A stretch of 64,000 bases of DNA from Pseudisothecium myosuroides (GCA_951799445.1 OX637289.1:27776245-27840244), one strand, 5' to 3'. Counted from the stretch's first letter, positions 1-12,071 are shown. Notes: generated by a model not told the origin, from the sequence alone. Numbers and translations: made by a program.

Positions 1-20
1 TCACTGATTTTCTACTAGTG
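1..20 (+). mobile_element. Right terminus of a CACTA-like transposon (cut by window edge)
   Basis: The reverse complement of bases 1-20 reads CACTAGTAGAAAATCAGTGA. This is close to the proven CACTA start at 13,186 (CACTACTAGAAAATCCATGA). CACTA (EnSpm) elements end in CACTA and TAGTG, so this is probably the 3' end of an element lying left of the window. Only the end is visible, and neither the target duplication nor the other end can be checked. Confidence 0.45.
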
Positions 21-335
21 TGTGCACACGCTAAGTACAAATGTTACAGTGTCCAAAGTTAATTTTGAAGTTCAAACCCTAGCGCTTTTACATGTGGACA
101 TCGCATGTTGTTCTCCAAAACCGAAATAGAAGGGCATTTGGGTCTTAGGGTGTCTTATGCACATGGTAATCACAAGTGGTTTAACGTGTTCCAAGTGAAT
201 TTTTAGATTGCACTTCTTTGTGTGTTTATCGCCTGTTGTTGTAGATAGGTTTTAGGATATGAGGGTGTCCTATGCACACGCTAAGCACAAATGTTGTTGT
301 AAATTTCAAAGTTTAGGTGGCTTCTATGAGGTTTT
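21..335. repeat. Degenerate ~120-bp tandem repeat, about 2.5 units
   Basis: Three related blocks begin near 25, 148 and 265. Each opens with a form of TATGCACACGCTAAGCACAA and carries a GCATGTTGTT or GCCTGTTGTT word further on. Spacing is about 115-125 bp. No coding potential is visible. It may be the edge of a satellite or the interior of a decayed element. Confidence 0.5.
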
Positions 336-640
336 TTTACAGACACACCCTAACAATTTATTGTTAGCCTGTGCTCATGGTTTTGAGAGCACTCATAGAT
401 TCAAATCCGACGGATTCAAGAGATAAAGTGATTGCCATCTTTTTTTTAATACTTGTCTTGCATATTGCAAATTTTGAAGTTGGCCCTTGTCGACATTTTC
501 AGAGTACTAGTGGATCAGACAGGTACATTGCATTAGGAAAAAAACAGGGCCTTTGGAAGGCTGCTTCATAGCCCTCTGAGGACCCTGTAGATTAGTTTTT
601 TGGGGGTAGGAGAATTGTTTTTTTCCTATACCTGCTCACC
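336..640. other. Intergenic, no gene seen
   Basis: AT-rich sequence with only a short, unconvincing reading frame. The block AGCCCTCTGAGGACCCTG at about 572-589 resembles the subterminal sequence of the CATTAG-ended MITE at 54,089, so part of this stretch may be a MITE remnant. Confidence 0.4.
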
Positions 641-1585
641 TTAACCCCTAAAGGACCAAACACCATTTTTTGGCAACATAGCGATTTTGGGCAGCTCACT
701 ATGAATGGAAATTTTGTTTTTTTTCTTTGAAATTTTCACACAAGATGTGCCCAAAGAGTAGCTTCAAGGCCCAATGATTTTCATAACTTTTGAATACATG
801 GGTAAAAAGTTATTGCATGATATGTAATTTTCCGCGTTTGGCGGGCAGCCCGGGCAACTGAAAAAATTCTTTAAAAATCACTTTTTTGAAAAATAAAAAT
901 ATAAAATTGGTTTTATAGATTTATATATATACATAGAAAGTTTTGAATCATTCCATTTGGATTAACGAGTCAAAAGTTATGAGGAGTTTTAGTTTGCGGG
1001 TAGTTATGGAATCTCTACTCTGAAATAAACTTTGAAGTCCTTTATTTAACTCAATTTTCAATATTTTTGAAAAAAAATAAAAACATTGGGTGTAGATTGT
1101 TTATTTTAACATTACAGTCGTTGGGATTGGCATTTTTCAATTCCATAATTAAATTCTTGACAATTTAGTATTTTGAGTCATTCTCTACCTCTTCCTACTT
1201 ACTATTTTTTTTCCTATATGTTGTATAATTCCAAATGATCTGAAAATTTTCAAGCATGTAGCCAACTTGCCTTGAAGAATGAATTCAAAGAGTAACCACC
1301 ATTTTGGACACTTTTTCATACAAAAGTGACCTTGTGAAGTGCAGCTGCCTGGATTTTCGCAGGGACAAAAAAAGGCTTTTTGTCAATTCAAACGCTAATA
1401 TCTTGCAATCCACGTGGTGGAAAATTCTGAAATTTTTTCCACACCTTCTTAAACCAATGTACTACAAGATCCTATAGTTACATGTGTTCAAAAATGTTTT
1501 TTTTCTAAAATTTGGTACTTGTATTAGAAATGGCAGTTTTGAAGCTGTTTTGGTGAAAACATAGTCAAAAACATTTAGAGGTTAA
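641..1585 (+). mobile_element. TTAA-flanked non-autonomous DNA element, subfamily F1
   Basis: The element starts TTAACCCCTAAAGGACCA and ends TTTAGAGGTTAA, with TTAA at both borders (641-644 and 1582-1585). The interior matches the F1 copies at 14,149, 16,919 and 54,561, including a GATTTTGGGCAG block near the left end and GGTGAAAACATAGTC near the right end. It has no reading frame of transposase size, so it would depend on a transposase in trans. TTAA borders and CCC-starting ends suggest piggyBac-type mobility (inference). Confidence 0.75.
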
Positions 1586-1628
1586 GTTGCGATGTTGGAA
1601 GCTTGGCAGTGGCTCAAAAACCAAGTTT

Positions 1629-1692
1629 AAAGTGTTAAAAAATCAAGATTAAGGTACTTTACTGCACCTTAATCTTGATTTTTTAACACTTT
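1629..1692. repeat. Perfect 27-bp inverted repeat (hairpin, 10-nt loop)
   Basis: Arms 1629-1655 and 1666-1692 are exact reverse complements around a 10-base spacer. The sequence is AT-rich and has no terminator context. It looks like a tiny MITE or a recent inverted duplication. Confidence 0.85.
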
Positions 1693-2022
1693 GTACTCAA
1701 ATTCATTTTGCACTCAAACCAAATTGTGCAAAAAAAAAAATGTTAAAAAATAGTCCAATGACCATCAATCAATCACCAATTTTTTTTGATAGCAATGTAA
1801 AAGACTCACTTCATAGATATTTGATGAGTATAAACAGTGAAGAAGTTGGTTTTATAGAAAAATGGATTGTCCACCATGAATCCACAAAGGCTATGGGATT
1901 ATGTAAAGATAGTTCAGTCATTGTCAAATGAGTGAAGATACATATCCCACTTGGATTGTTAACCTTATCACTACCCCACTTGCATAAAGAGCTCTTCTTT
2001 TCATCTTCTAACTTTTAAATGA

Positions 2023-2079
2023 AGTAAGTGGCTATTGAAACTAGTTGCCTTTGGCTACTAGCTTCAATAGCCACTTACT
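2023..2079. repeat. Hairpin with 17-bp perfect outer stem
   Basis: AGTAAGTGGCTATTGAA (2023-2039) pairs exactly with 2063-2079. After one mismatch an inner CTAGT/ACTAG stem extends it. The surrounding 1,586-2,640 stretch holds no recognisable gene. The reverse of a CATTAGAAGAAATTTC MITE-type terminus is visible at about 2,420-2,437. Confidence 0.7.
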
Positions 2080-2639
2080 AAATTTGTCTTATTTGAATCT
2101 TTATTTGTTTCAATTAAGTCAAAGTAAATCCAATTAAGCCAAATTCAATGGCTTTATTGGATTTAATTTGAATTAATTGTCATTTAAACAACATTTGTAC
2201 GTTAAAAATTGCAAATACAATGTAAAAACAAAAACAAAAAACTACCAATAATACATTTTATAGTCGCAAAAAATAGCAGGAAAAATAGTCATAGTCTGTC
2301 TATTTTTGTGAAAGTCAAACCAATTGATTGCTCACCTCAGACACTTTTTATAGCTTCTCTATCCACAATTTTATAGATTGGTTTGTTACTTTAGAGCAGC
2401 CCTCTAGAGGCCTGAAATTTCTTCTAATGGATTTCACGACACATTTAGTTTAGGCTGTGAAGGTTTAATGTTTTTAAATTCCAAAGTTGAGAGTGTTTTT
2501 TTTTTTAGAGCTTGTTGTTAAAGTGAACATCTTAATATTTTTTTTGTTGTCTGTGCATGCTATAAGAATTCATTAGGACTGATAGAATGGATCTAGATAA
2601 AGGACTTGGTGAGGAATGCCTTTAGCAGTGTAGGTTAGA

Positions 2640-5600
2640 TTTTATTGAAAAGAGAAAGGCCGATAACAGAGAAAGAAAGTCTTTTGATGTTGAATCTAGA
2701 AGGTGCTTCCATGGGAATTTGAGGATTTCAGTACTGCTACGCGATGGACAGTCCAACTTCAAGATATTTGGATGCTTCTAATTAGAGTGTGCATTGTATT
2801 AGCGCATGTTTAACAAAAAAAATTAATATGACAATTGTATCTTGTCTAAGAAGCTATGATCCAATTGTAAACCACTTGACAATTCAAAAGTTTCTTAGGC
2901 AAGAATTGCTCGTTGGAATACTTCTTGATTTTTTAGTCGATCATAATAAAGTGAAACTCAGACATTTAGTTTTGAGTAACTTGAAAGACAGTTTAAGATT
3001 GTCATGACCAAGGATATTATTTGTACACTTGCGTCATCTTCAAAGATGGAAAATACTAGGAGAATTGTTGATTTGATAAGGGTGGATAGGAGAAATTTTA
3101 GGAGAAGCATGGAAAAACGCTTGTTACTAGATATTCAACATAATGCATTTTGGATGAATTACCAATCTGCACGTCAGTTTGATGCCTTGCATGATTTTGT
3201 GAAAATGGTAGTCATCAATTTTTAGACTTCAAAATTTTTTGTTTTTTTAAATTACAAAGACATTATTAGACAATAGATTGGAGTGAATGAATATGATGAG
3301 CATCCAACACACTACGTTCAAGTATTTGACGTGAGTTTTTTTTAGTATTTTTTTTTTGTAGATCTAAGGACAATCTTCTTTTGTAGTGACTATGTCCATA
3401 TTTTGTGATTACTGTCTTTCAGATTGATACTTTTGGATGTTTTGTGCTTAAAGTGTATTAATTAGGAATACATTTTCACTACTTAGTACTTAGCATGTAC
3501 ACATCCAATACTTCTAAAAGTATTGTGTGTTAGGGGAGTGTTGATATTCATATTTTTCTCCCTAGAGTCCTTGGATAGTCACTAGGCATTTATATTACGT
3601 AATCTTGTACTATCATTTACAACCTTATTCTTATTATTTGACTATTTATCTATATAGAGCCATGAGTCTTTAGGATTTAGTATATAAATCATTTTTAGTT
3701 TAGAATATAACTTTTTGATGATCATTCCATTGTAAAATTGTAGAAGAGTTCTTAGTGCTGATGACTTTTTAATACATTGGTAGAGGGATTCTTTAGTTTG
3801 ATGATTCCTTTGTAGAATTTTTTTTAGTATTTAGGGTTCATGATAGAGGATTCTTTAGTATTGATGAGTCTTTTATACATCAAATGAAGAGTCTTAAGTA
3901 CTGCTATGTCCTTTGTTTGTTTGTATATAAGTCTTTTATGATGATGAGTTTTTTCTATGTCAAGAAGACAAATATTTTGTGTTGATGAGTCGTTTGTACA
4001 TTTGTAGAAAAATATTTAGTATTGATTAGATCTTAGGCAATTTTTTATATGATTTTTTTGTGATTATGAGTTCACTGTTGAAACATATGTGAGTTCGGTG
4101 TGGTGATGATTATTTTATACACTAGTTTGTTATATCCTTTGTGTTTAAGTTTTTTCCTTCATGAATTGACTTTCAAATGTGGTTATATAGCTAGATTTTT
4201 ACACAGCTTTGAACGCAAAGATGTCAAGCTTGAAACACAACCTCACATCTTTCAACAAGTTGAAACCATAGTGGGTGAGGTACCTCAAAAATTAGAATAC
4301 ATATTGCTACAAGTACTACTAGAAGTAAAACGACTTAAAACTTGAAGCCAACGAATTACATGTCAATTGTCAGGGTGTGTATCTGAATCGCTCTTATACG
4401 TGTCGGATGGTATATAATAATGCATGTTGAGTAGATACAAGAAGAATGTTGAAGAAAAAATGTGGCCTACAATAGTTTAAACAGCTTGTGGGAGTCAATT
4501 CTTTGTGCAATTTTTTTTAATCAAATATGGCTTAAACGTGATTGCTTGCATAGGAAATATTAGTCATGCGGTATAAAACTTTTGAAAACTTATCCTTATG
4601 AGCAGACTTCAGATAAATTTGTAAAATGAAAATCCATTAATATAGAGGTTATTAGATATACTAAAGATGAATTTTCAAAGAAGACACCAAGAGTTAAGTA
4701 TTGTGAGACTAAGCTATTTGAATTGTTTAAAAAACTTGAAGCCCTAGTTAGAAGCTGATGTTTTATCTATAATTACGTCGTAGTATGGCAAAATTATCAA
4801 TTCAAAGAATTAATCAATTTAGTTCTTAAAGACACTCACTACAAGAGATAGGGGTGTTTTGAGTGAGCTTTTAAGTATAGTCTTAGACATAAGATTTTAA
4901 GTAATGACCTTAACTTATAATCTTATATCTAGGATTATATTTAAAAGTTCATTTAAAATACCCCTTTCTTTTCTAGCGATTGTTAAATTTTGCGAGGATT
5001 TTTTTGAGAATTATTCCATGAAGATACAAAATGAAACACAAAATATGCATTGGCGGAGTGTGCAAGTGTTTATTTTAGTGTATATAACTTACGAATTACA
5101 TCCCAGTTGGTTTAACAAATATAATGAGTCTCTTTCGTTGAAAGAAGTTTATTACTGAGTATCAAATGATAAGGTACATGATTCATTATACGTTCAACAT
5201 TGCTTTGTTATGCATTGGAATTTTATAAAGGCATATGACTTTCTAACCAAAAGTCATATTGTTTGGTGTGATGGCTGTAGCGTCCAGTTCAAATCAGCTC
5301 GAGTTTGGTATTTCATTACCAGATATCCCAGTTTAACTATTATAGATGGTATATAGCCGGATGGTTGTTAAATGTTGTGGAATTTTTTCCGAATGGACAT
5401 GGGAAAGGTGAGGTGGATGGTGTAGGTTTCTTCTGCAAATAGAAAATGCGAAAAAAACAATTGAAAGTAAATGGCATGAGCATCCAAAATGCAGAGCAAA
5501 TGATCACATTTTTTTAGAGAGGAGTGTTAGAAACAATATCATGGGCCTCTTTTTTCCAAAAAATACACCAAAAAATATTTATAGAAGATCAAGGAAGTGA

Positions 5601-6060
5601 TCATCTGTCGTGGGCAAAATCTGTATTGTGAAACAATATCAAGTAGAAGGGAGTAGCATCAAGTGCATTCCGTGTTTCGTATGAATCTTACCATAATTTA
5701 ATTCTATGATTTGTTTTTGTTTTTGCTAAACATGTTCAGAATTGGACACAGATTTTATTTATTATCAAAAATTTAATGTATGACCTTAGACATTGCAAAG
5801 GTTAAAACTGCTATTAAGTTTCCAAGAAAGATTGTTGTTTAATTCAGATGAAGAGATTATTGCAGGCTCGGATGGTGAGTTGATAGTAGAAGATGTTTTT
5901 ATTGAGAACAATATAGCTATTATGACAGATTCAAATAATGATGAGTCATTTTTGATAATGTTGGTAGATAAAGGAATGCACGCGGTGAAAAACTCTTTCA
6001 TTAATGATTTTAATAGTTTGTATGTGCCTAGTAATTCGATCATTAGATACTACTGATATG
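2640..6060 (+). pseudogene. Decayed DNA transposase gene (DDE-like, unassigned superfamily)
   Basis: Frame-broken coding blocks run in one direction. Block 3,031-3,220 reads ENTRRIVDLIRVDRRN...QHNAFWMNYQS. Block 3,276-3,331 includes EYDEHPTHYVQVFD and is followed by a possible GTGAGT intron start. One frame from about 4,904 to 5,355, broken by a stop at 5,156, contains FCEDFFENYS, QNMHWRSVQV, HIVWCDGCSVQFKSARVWYF and RYP. FFPNGHGKGEVDGVG follows at about 5,383-5,424. A possible C-terminal block lies at 5,793-6,056. The DGCSxQFK...GHGKGxxDGxG arrangement is one I associate with proteins of repetitive eukaryotic elements, but I cannot name the superfamily. Many stops and frameshifts make it inactive. 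No terminal repeats were identified. Confidence 0.6.
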
Positions 6061-7405
6061 AACACTTGAGACATGAATTTTGTACTTATTAATTACGGAA
6101 CAATAAATTGTAGTTGTATATATTTTTTTATATTATAATAGAGTCTAAGATTTTTATAGCTTCACTTACTTATGAGGTGAAAGTTTGCTTTGGAAGTTAC
6201 AAACTAAAGGAGGATGTTCTAAATATCATTCTAAATGTTATATTTGAAGCTCAAGCTTTTCATTAGAAACTATTTTGTTTTTTCTTATCTTGTTGTATTT
6301 GTTTTGTGGATACATCTAAGATATTATGTGCGGAATGAGTGCACGGTCGAGTGACTTAAGCATGACACAGAGTTACTAATTAAATGTCTATATATGTAAA
6401 TATAAAATGAGATTGTTGGCTATACAAAGTCCTATAATTTGTTGAATAAGACAAACAAGGTTGCAGTCAGAACTCGCATATGTTGAGTTTTATACGCAGC
6501 AACTATAACCATGAATCTTCTAAACAAGAATATTGTACGATTAAAGAAGCTTAAAGTGATTATAGCCGTGCAAAGCGTCTTTTCAAAGTTAACAACCCTA
6601 TCAAATCATCAATGGTTATGCTTCACAGCTGTTGAATGTGAATTATAAATGATAGCGAACATTGAGAGGCTAAATTCAGGAATTTAATTTATATTTAAAC
6701 ATAACTAACAGACTCGTGACGAATATTTAATAATGCTTAAGAGACAGCTATCGAACTTCAAACAATGTTTCTTTCACCTATGTGTTCTTTGTCTCGCTAT
6801 AATAATTGATGGTATGTATTGAAATCAATTTGTATAAAACTCAATTAAAAAGTTAAAAAAAAATTCAAAATAAATACAATAAAATCCAATATAGATATAA
6901 ATGAAATGCTTCCACAGCATATACAATATATCATATTAACTTACACCCTAAAAATCACTCAAATTTTTTTTCCTTTAAATAATTTTCTTTTGTAAGTAGT
7001 TCTTTTTACTTCAAAATTCACCCTCTTTTCAATGATAGTCTTGGTAGGACTCTTCCCTTTTTTTAATAATGTGATTTCAAAAATTTCATGATTTCCATTT
7101 AATGAAAGAATTAGTAATCTCTTTAAATGTCAAAATAAAGAAACCTTTGAAAAAAAACTAAATCAAGTTGGATTTTTTTCAAAATCCTCATACAATAATA
7201 AAAATTATTTGCTTGGAAACAAAGCACATTTCTATTTCTTGAAATGAAACTAGTCTTAAATTTCAAGAACGCAAATAATGACACTTTTTTATCATTCTCC
7301 ACATAATCTGCAATGTAAAATAGTACATTTTCAATAAATCAATTCACAAAAATCAAAGTACATATAAACTAACATCTTAAATTTGATTCTTTATTTTTTG
7401 TAACA
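6061..7405. other. AT-rich intergenic sequence, nothing recognised
   Basis: Both strands show only short random frames and poly-A/T runs. No terminal repeats, RNA gene or coding block was recognised. Confidence 0.5.
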
Positions 7406-7409
7406 ATAA

Positions 7410-7474
7410 GATAAATCCTACGTTATAATCCTACGTTATCCTACGTTATAAGGATAAATCCTACGTTATAATCA
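7410..7474. repeat. Short tandem repeat, unit ATCCTACGTTATA
   Basis: Four near-identical copies of ATCCTACGTTATA occur in about 65 bases, two of them preceded by ATAA. The array is a simple local duplication in AT-rich DNA. Nothing else is recognised up to 7,950. Confidence 0.75.
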
Positions 7475-7954
7475 TCTTGATCATCATAAGGACGACAATT
7501 GTAATATCTTACAGCGACAAATGTGATAAAAAGAGACTTTCTAAGTGAGGCTTTACTATTGGTGAAGCCTTCAATTTGTAAAATCTTCCTACGGAGTTGA
7601 AAAACATGTAGATAATGTAACTCTAACCTATTAGATACAAATTCAGCTAGCTTGAAAGCAACTTTATAAACATCTATATATTTGTGGTTGTATCTATATT
7701 TAAAAATATATTATACAAAATCAAAATATTATAAAAAATTATAAAAAAATTATAAATTTAAAAAAAAATATAAGACAATGTAAATAGATTTTTATTTCTT
7801 TTCTAAAATAAATCCCTAGGGTAGAGTCCGAACTCTAGGAGGTAAATTACTTCAAAAAAGAATTTTAAATACACCTAAGAGATCCAATTGCAAGATTCTT
7901 TAAGTACAAATCCCATACATCATGTCAATAACCATCGTTTTAGAACCACTTATC

Positions 7955-9075
7955 ATAATTTCAATTGGTTTCGGTTTTCTATCTTTTGCTCCAATTAAAC
8001 TTCACTTCAATTGTTCTTCTCTTTTAATTCTTTTCTCCAAGATTCTCCTCATTACTATTCATCTTTAGCTTTTCTCCAATTGGTTCCTTAACTTTGTCTT
8101 CTTCCATAAAATTCTTCTTTTTAGTCTTGCACTCCATCTTTATATTATCAAATTATTGGCAAAATGCACACTTCTTTATCTTCTTTTTAAAATATTCTTG
8201 ATCCATGTTTATTTTATTTATTAAACTCAATTTCTCTTTTTATATTTAATGACATTAATCTAAATTATATTTCTCAATTACTTACTCTCACTGGTTCCAC
8301 TAATCAACTCCAAGTTATCACCAATAATTGGACTTATTAATAATCAAACCTATCATATTCCAATCGGTATTAATTCTCTAACTTCTCCGATTGGTTCCAC
8401 ATACTGCTCCCATTCACTCAAAACTCTCTGATCTCTCTTTACACAAATTTTCGATTGGTTTAATACTCACGGTCACTCCACAGGTTTATCACATCAGACA
8501 TGATTTAACTCCAATTGGTTCACTTACATATTTTTCTCACTTAATCAATATTATCCCAATTATATATTAATTTAAATCCCATCGATAAACACTACACAAT
8601 TCACTCAATCACTCGTTTTCTTATCATTTTCCTTACAATTGTTCAATCACATTCAAATCACAGTTTTACTTTCCAATTGTTATTCTTCATTCACAGTATA
8701 TTCATTTATTCCCAATCGAACTCACACTCATACTCACAGTTTCTCAATTAACTCCAATTGAACATCCAAATATACGCACAGCCATCACACAAACTCACAA
8801 TTGTAAACATTCACTTTATATTCATGAAATCAAGAACCAAATTACAAAACTTCCAATTGTTTTACTTTTGGCGATTGGAAGGAGCTCCTGCACCATGCAA
8901 AGGAAAAACTGAACTACCAATCGAAAAACTACATGCCTATAAACTCAAGTTTCCAACCAACTTAACTAACAATTGGAATTCTACTCCTTTACCACTCACT
9001 TCAATTGAATCTTGATCCCAATTGGTAACTACCGCTAATAAGCTCTTAAACTACACATCCAATTGGTAAAATCTA
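7955..9075. repeat. Field of CAATTG / CCAATTGG words
   Basis: By eye CAATTG starts at 7962, 8008, 8077, 8512, 8636, 8674, 8755, 8798, 8854, 8970, 9002, 9019 and 9060. That is thirteen in about 1.1 kb, where base composition predicts well under one. Six further sites are CCAATCG, CCGATTGG or similar variants (about 8358, 8388, 8452, 8711, 8871, 8917). Spacing is irregular, and the plus strand is rich in C and T. One more copy at 10,012 lies beyond the inserted element at 9,081-9,991. There is no credible coding sequence. It may be a heavily diverged tandem repeat or a protein-binding field. Confidence 0.6.
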
Positions 9076-9080
9076 CAAAT

Positions 9081-9991
9081 GGGTCAAATCACACTCAAAG
9101 GTATCAAAAAAGGGATCAGACCCACTGAAATCTACACTATAACTTCTTTTTAGCTATTGTTTTTTAAAGGTAATTCATTAATTATAGGTAGTCTAGTCAT
9201 TTTTGACTAATATTTTAAGTCTTGTTATGATTCCTATTTTTTTATTTATCATAAAATCAAAAACTCTTTATTAGAGGTCCAATTGAAGTTCCAGTATCAA
9301 CATGTTAGATTTTTCAATGGACAAAAAGGAGTCTAATTTCTAATGAATAACAATGTGATTGAATCCAAAAAAATCATATGTATATACAATCATACGATAT
9401 AGTAAAAAAGGACTATTTTGCTAAAATTTGAATATTTTTCTATTTCCTATAATATTCAGAAGTAAAAATATGTGAACGTCCTTTTCAATATATAAAATAA
9501 TCCAAATGATGATTGTGTCAAAATAAAAAATGTATATATTGTTCACGTCAAGGGCGCTACGTAAGCTAATTTTGGAATTGAATGTTTAATTTTGTTTTTA
9601 GAATAAATCAATGATTTGTCAATAATCAATTAATTAATTAAAAAATTACACTATTTTGTGTTCAAGATTTTATCACTAAAAATCTTTTTTAATAGTTGTA
9701 TGCTTGAGAAGTGTTAAAAATTTGGATAAAAATATCCTTTTTAAGTGCTATATTGTAAAAAAGACACTAAATTTAGCTTTAAAACTGGTGATTTACTTCT
9801 TTTTAAGGATTTTATTCATAAAAAAAATTCTCCAACTTATTAAAGAGTCTTATTGCAATACTATTCACCCATAAATTTTTTTTAAAAATGACAACATCAA
9901 AGTAATTTATAGCTTTAAAAGTTCAGAAAAGGACTCTATACCTAGTCCTACAAAAGTAATCCCATTGGTACCTTTGAGTGTGGTTTGACCC
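9081..9991. mobile_element. 911-bp inverted-repeat element inserted in the CAATTG field
   Basis: The left end GGGTCAAATCACACTCAAAG matches the reverse complement of the right end (GGGTCAAACCACACTCAAAG), and similarity continues to about 27 bp. The direct repeat AAAT flanks it at 9,077-9,080 and 9,992-9,995 and could be the target duplication. There is no transposase-size frame. The superfamily is not assigned. Confidence 0.6.
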
Positions 9992-9995
9992 AAAT

Positions 9996-11019
9996 AGACA
10001 TGCAAAACAGCCAATTGAACAAAAAAGAAAATTGCATTCAAACTACAGACAATAAATACGCAAAATATGCTTAAAATAAGTTAAAATACATACCATCCAG
10101 TGTCACCCATGCTCCACTGCATCCCATACGCATTCATATTAATACTTTGAATAATCTCTAACCGATCAACATGATTCTCTTTTCTTTTTAAATATGATTT
10201 GAAAAGTGAATTCTTATGTAATGTCACTAGACAATGCATCCTCTTATAATTAAGTAGATCAATGTTTAGTCCACCATTATTTGATTTGAGGTCAATCATC
10301 CACAACTTACACCTAAAACCTTTGAAAACTTGATCCTTCAAGTTTTCTTCACCACTTACATTAATAGCCTTCTCAACTTTATCATGTTGTTTAATATATT
10401 GAATGAGCGTTTTTGCTTTACCCTCTAAGATAAATTCATATTCTTTACAATAGTATTTTTTTTTTCAACCATACATATAATTCCATGTATAACAAATAAA
10501 GATAATAGATTTTGAATTGTGTGATTATTTATGTGTGCATTGGAATTGTAATATAAAGAAAGCTTATAAATCTCTTATTGTGTGATTATAAATAAAACTA
10601 CAAATTCCTACGAAGGGAATCTCTCATTGTCATTGTGTGATTGTAAATAAAGCTACAAATTTCTACAAAGTGAATCTTTTACTATACACTTCACACATGA
10701 CAATAAATCACAAATTTCAAATATAAAACACTAATTGACAACAATTCATTTGTAGAAAACTGTAAACAAAAATCTACAAATTCAACAAATAAACTCATCG
10801 TAAATTCTAAAATTTCATAGTGACAGTATGCATACACACTACATTCAAATCATTCTTTGGAAAGCGTTAAGTGAAGCTCATACTATAATAAAAAATAAGA
10901 TTTAAACCATGTAAACAAAGTGCTTAATGTAAAATAAGAAATAACATTCAAAGCATCTAAAGTGTCTATAGCGGTGCAGAGGAGAAGAGAAGAATATAAT
11001 GTTGTACATGGACAAAAAT
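9996..11019. repeat. Intergenic, with a ~54-bp tandem duplication
   Basis: Two copies of a block containing GTGTGATTATAAATAAAACT and a following ACAAATTTCTACAAAG-type segment lie at about 10,571-10,623 and 10,622-10,678. The rest is AT-rich and holds no recognised gene. An 86-codon minus-strand frame at 10,081-10,341 shows no familiar motif, and I do not call it a gene. Confidence 0.5.
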
Positions 11020-11107
11020 TATCCAAGTCAATGGACTATTATAGTATTATACAATCTTTCATCGATGAAAGATTGTATAATACTATAATAGTCCATTGAC
11101 TTGGATA
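11020..11107. repeat. Perfect 88-bp palindrome with no spacer
   Basis: Bases 11,020-11,063 are the exact reverse complement of 11,064-11,107, centred on ATCGAT. There is no loop and no mismatch across 44 bp per arm. Such palindromes are unstable in replication, so a perfect copy suggests a recent origin. It does not encode a protein. Confidence 0.9.
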
Positions 11108-11750
11108 TCTAACTCAGTAGGTCAGCAATCCTACAAATTGATCCTTCCTACAATAAATTCATAAGTTCCAAATCTTTGTAGCTATCTTAAAAAAAATTAT
11201 AAATATAAGCTATTATTTATATGTGTATTTTACTTATAATTGAGTTTGCATTAATTTATATTCTATATATTACTTCAAAAAAAATTCTAATTTCTTAACA
11301 CTATGAATTAATAACTCTCTATATTATGCCGCACATTGTTTGATAAAAAATCTAAGTGACCCCTCCAAATATACAAGTTGCACAATAGAAAGTTCAATGA
11401 TAGTAAAGATCAAAGGATCAAAACGCAAAATTCAATCAAAAATTAAGATTGATATAACTTTAGATCAAAAAATTGATTGAGCTGCAATCCAATATAACAG
11501 ATTAAGCTTTCCACATGAAGTAAGTTCAGTTACATTGTGCCCTTTACTAACTTTGAAATCATTCAAGTATTAGTTGCAGGATCTTAGTGTATAAAAAATA
11601 CAATTAATATTAATATTTCCAATTCACCTAGTCTCACATACCATACTATTATCAAATTGCACAATATTCTTCACATTTATGAACAAGCTAATATTCTTCA
11701 TCTAATAGATATCTAAATACTGATACATAAGAGAAGTCTAGTGAGCTCAT

Positions 11751-11848
11751 TAGAAGAAAACCTTGTTGTAGTCAACACAATCTAGATGATGTTTTTTGTA
11801 GCAAAAAATATCATTTAAATTGTGTTGCCTACAACAAGGTTTCTTCTA
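11751..11848. repeat. Imperfect ~98-bp hairpin
   Basis: The left arm from TAGAAGAAAACCTTGTTGTA pairs with the right arm ending TACAACAAGGTTTCTTCTA. A few mismatches and one indel occur, and there is almost no loop. It is probably a small foldback MITE. The DNA between 11,108 and 11,750 is AT-rich with nothing recognised. Confidence 0.7.
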
Positions 11849-12071
11849 GTAGCTGAATCGTAAACAAAACATTAATTGGAAATCATGGCAGCTAGTCAAC
11901 AAGTTCATCGACAATAAATTTGATCCGATTGTAAGGAAGAGGAGCACTAAAACTTGATCTGATTACATGAATGAGGAGCTCGAGCAGTTTGAAACTTGCA
12001 TCACTAGTAAAAGTTCCCAAATCCCAACTATGGTGATGACCATGTAGAATACAATGTTGATCAAAGCATAA

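Noticed and set aside
7410..7474. CRISPR-like or regulatory array
   Set aside because: Only four 13-bp units with no regular spacers, in plant-like DNA. It is a simple tandem duplication.
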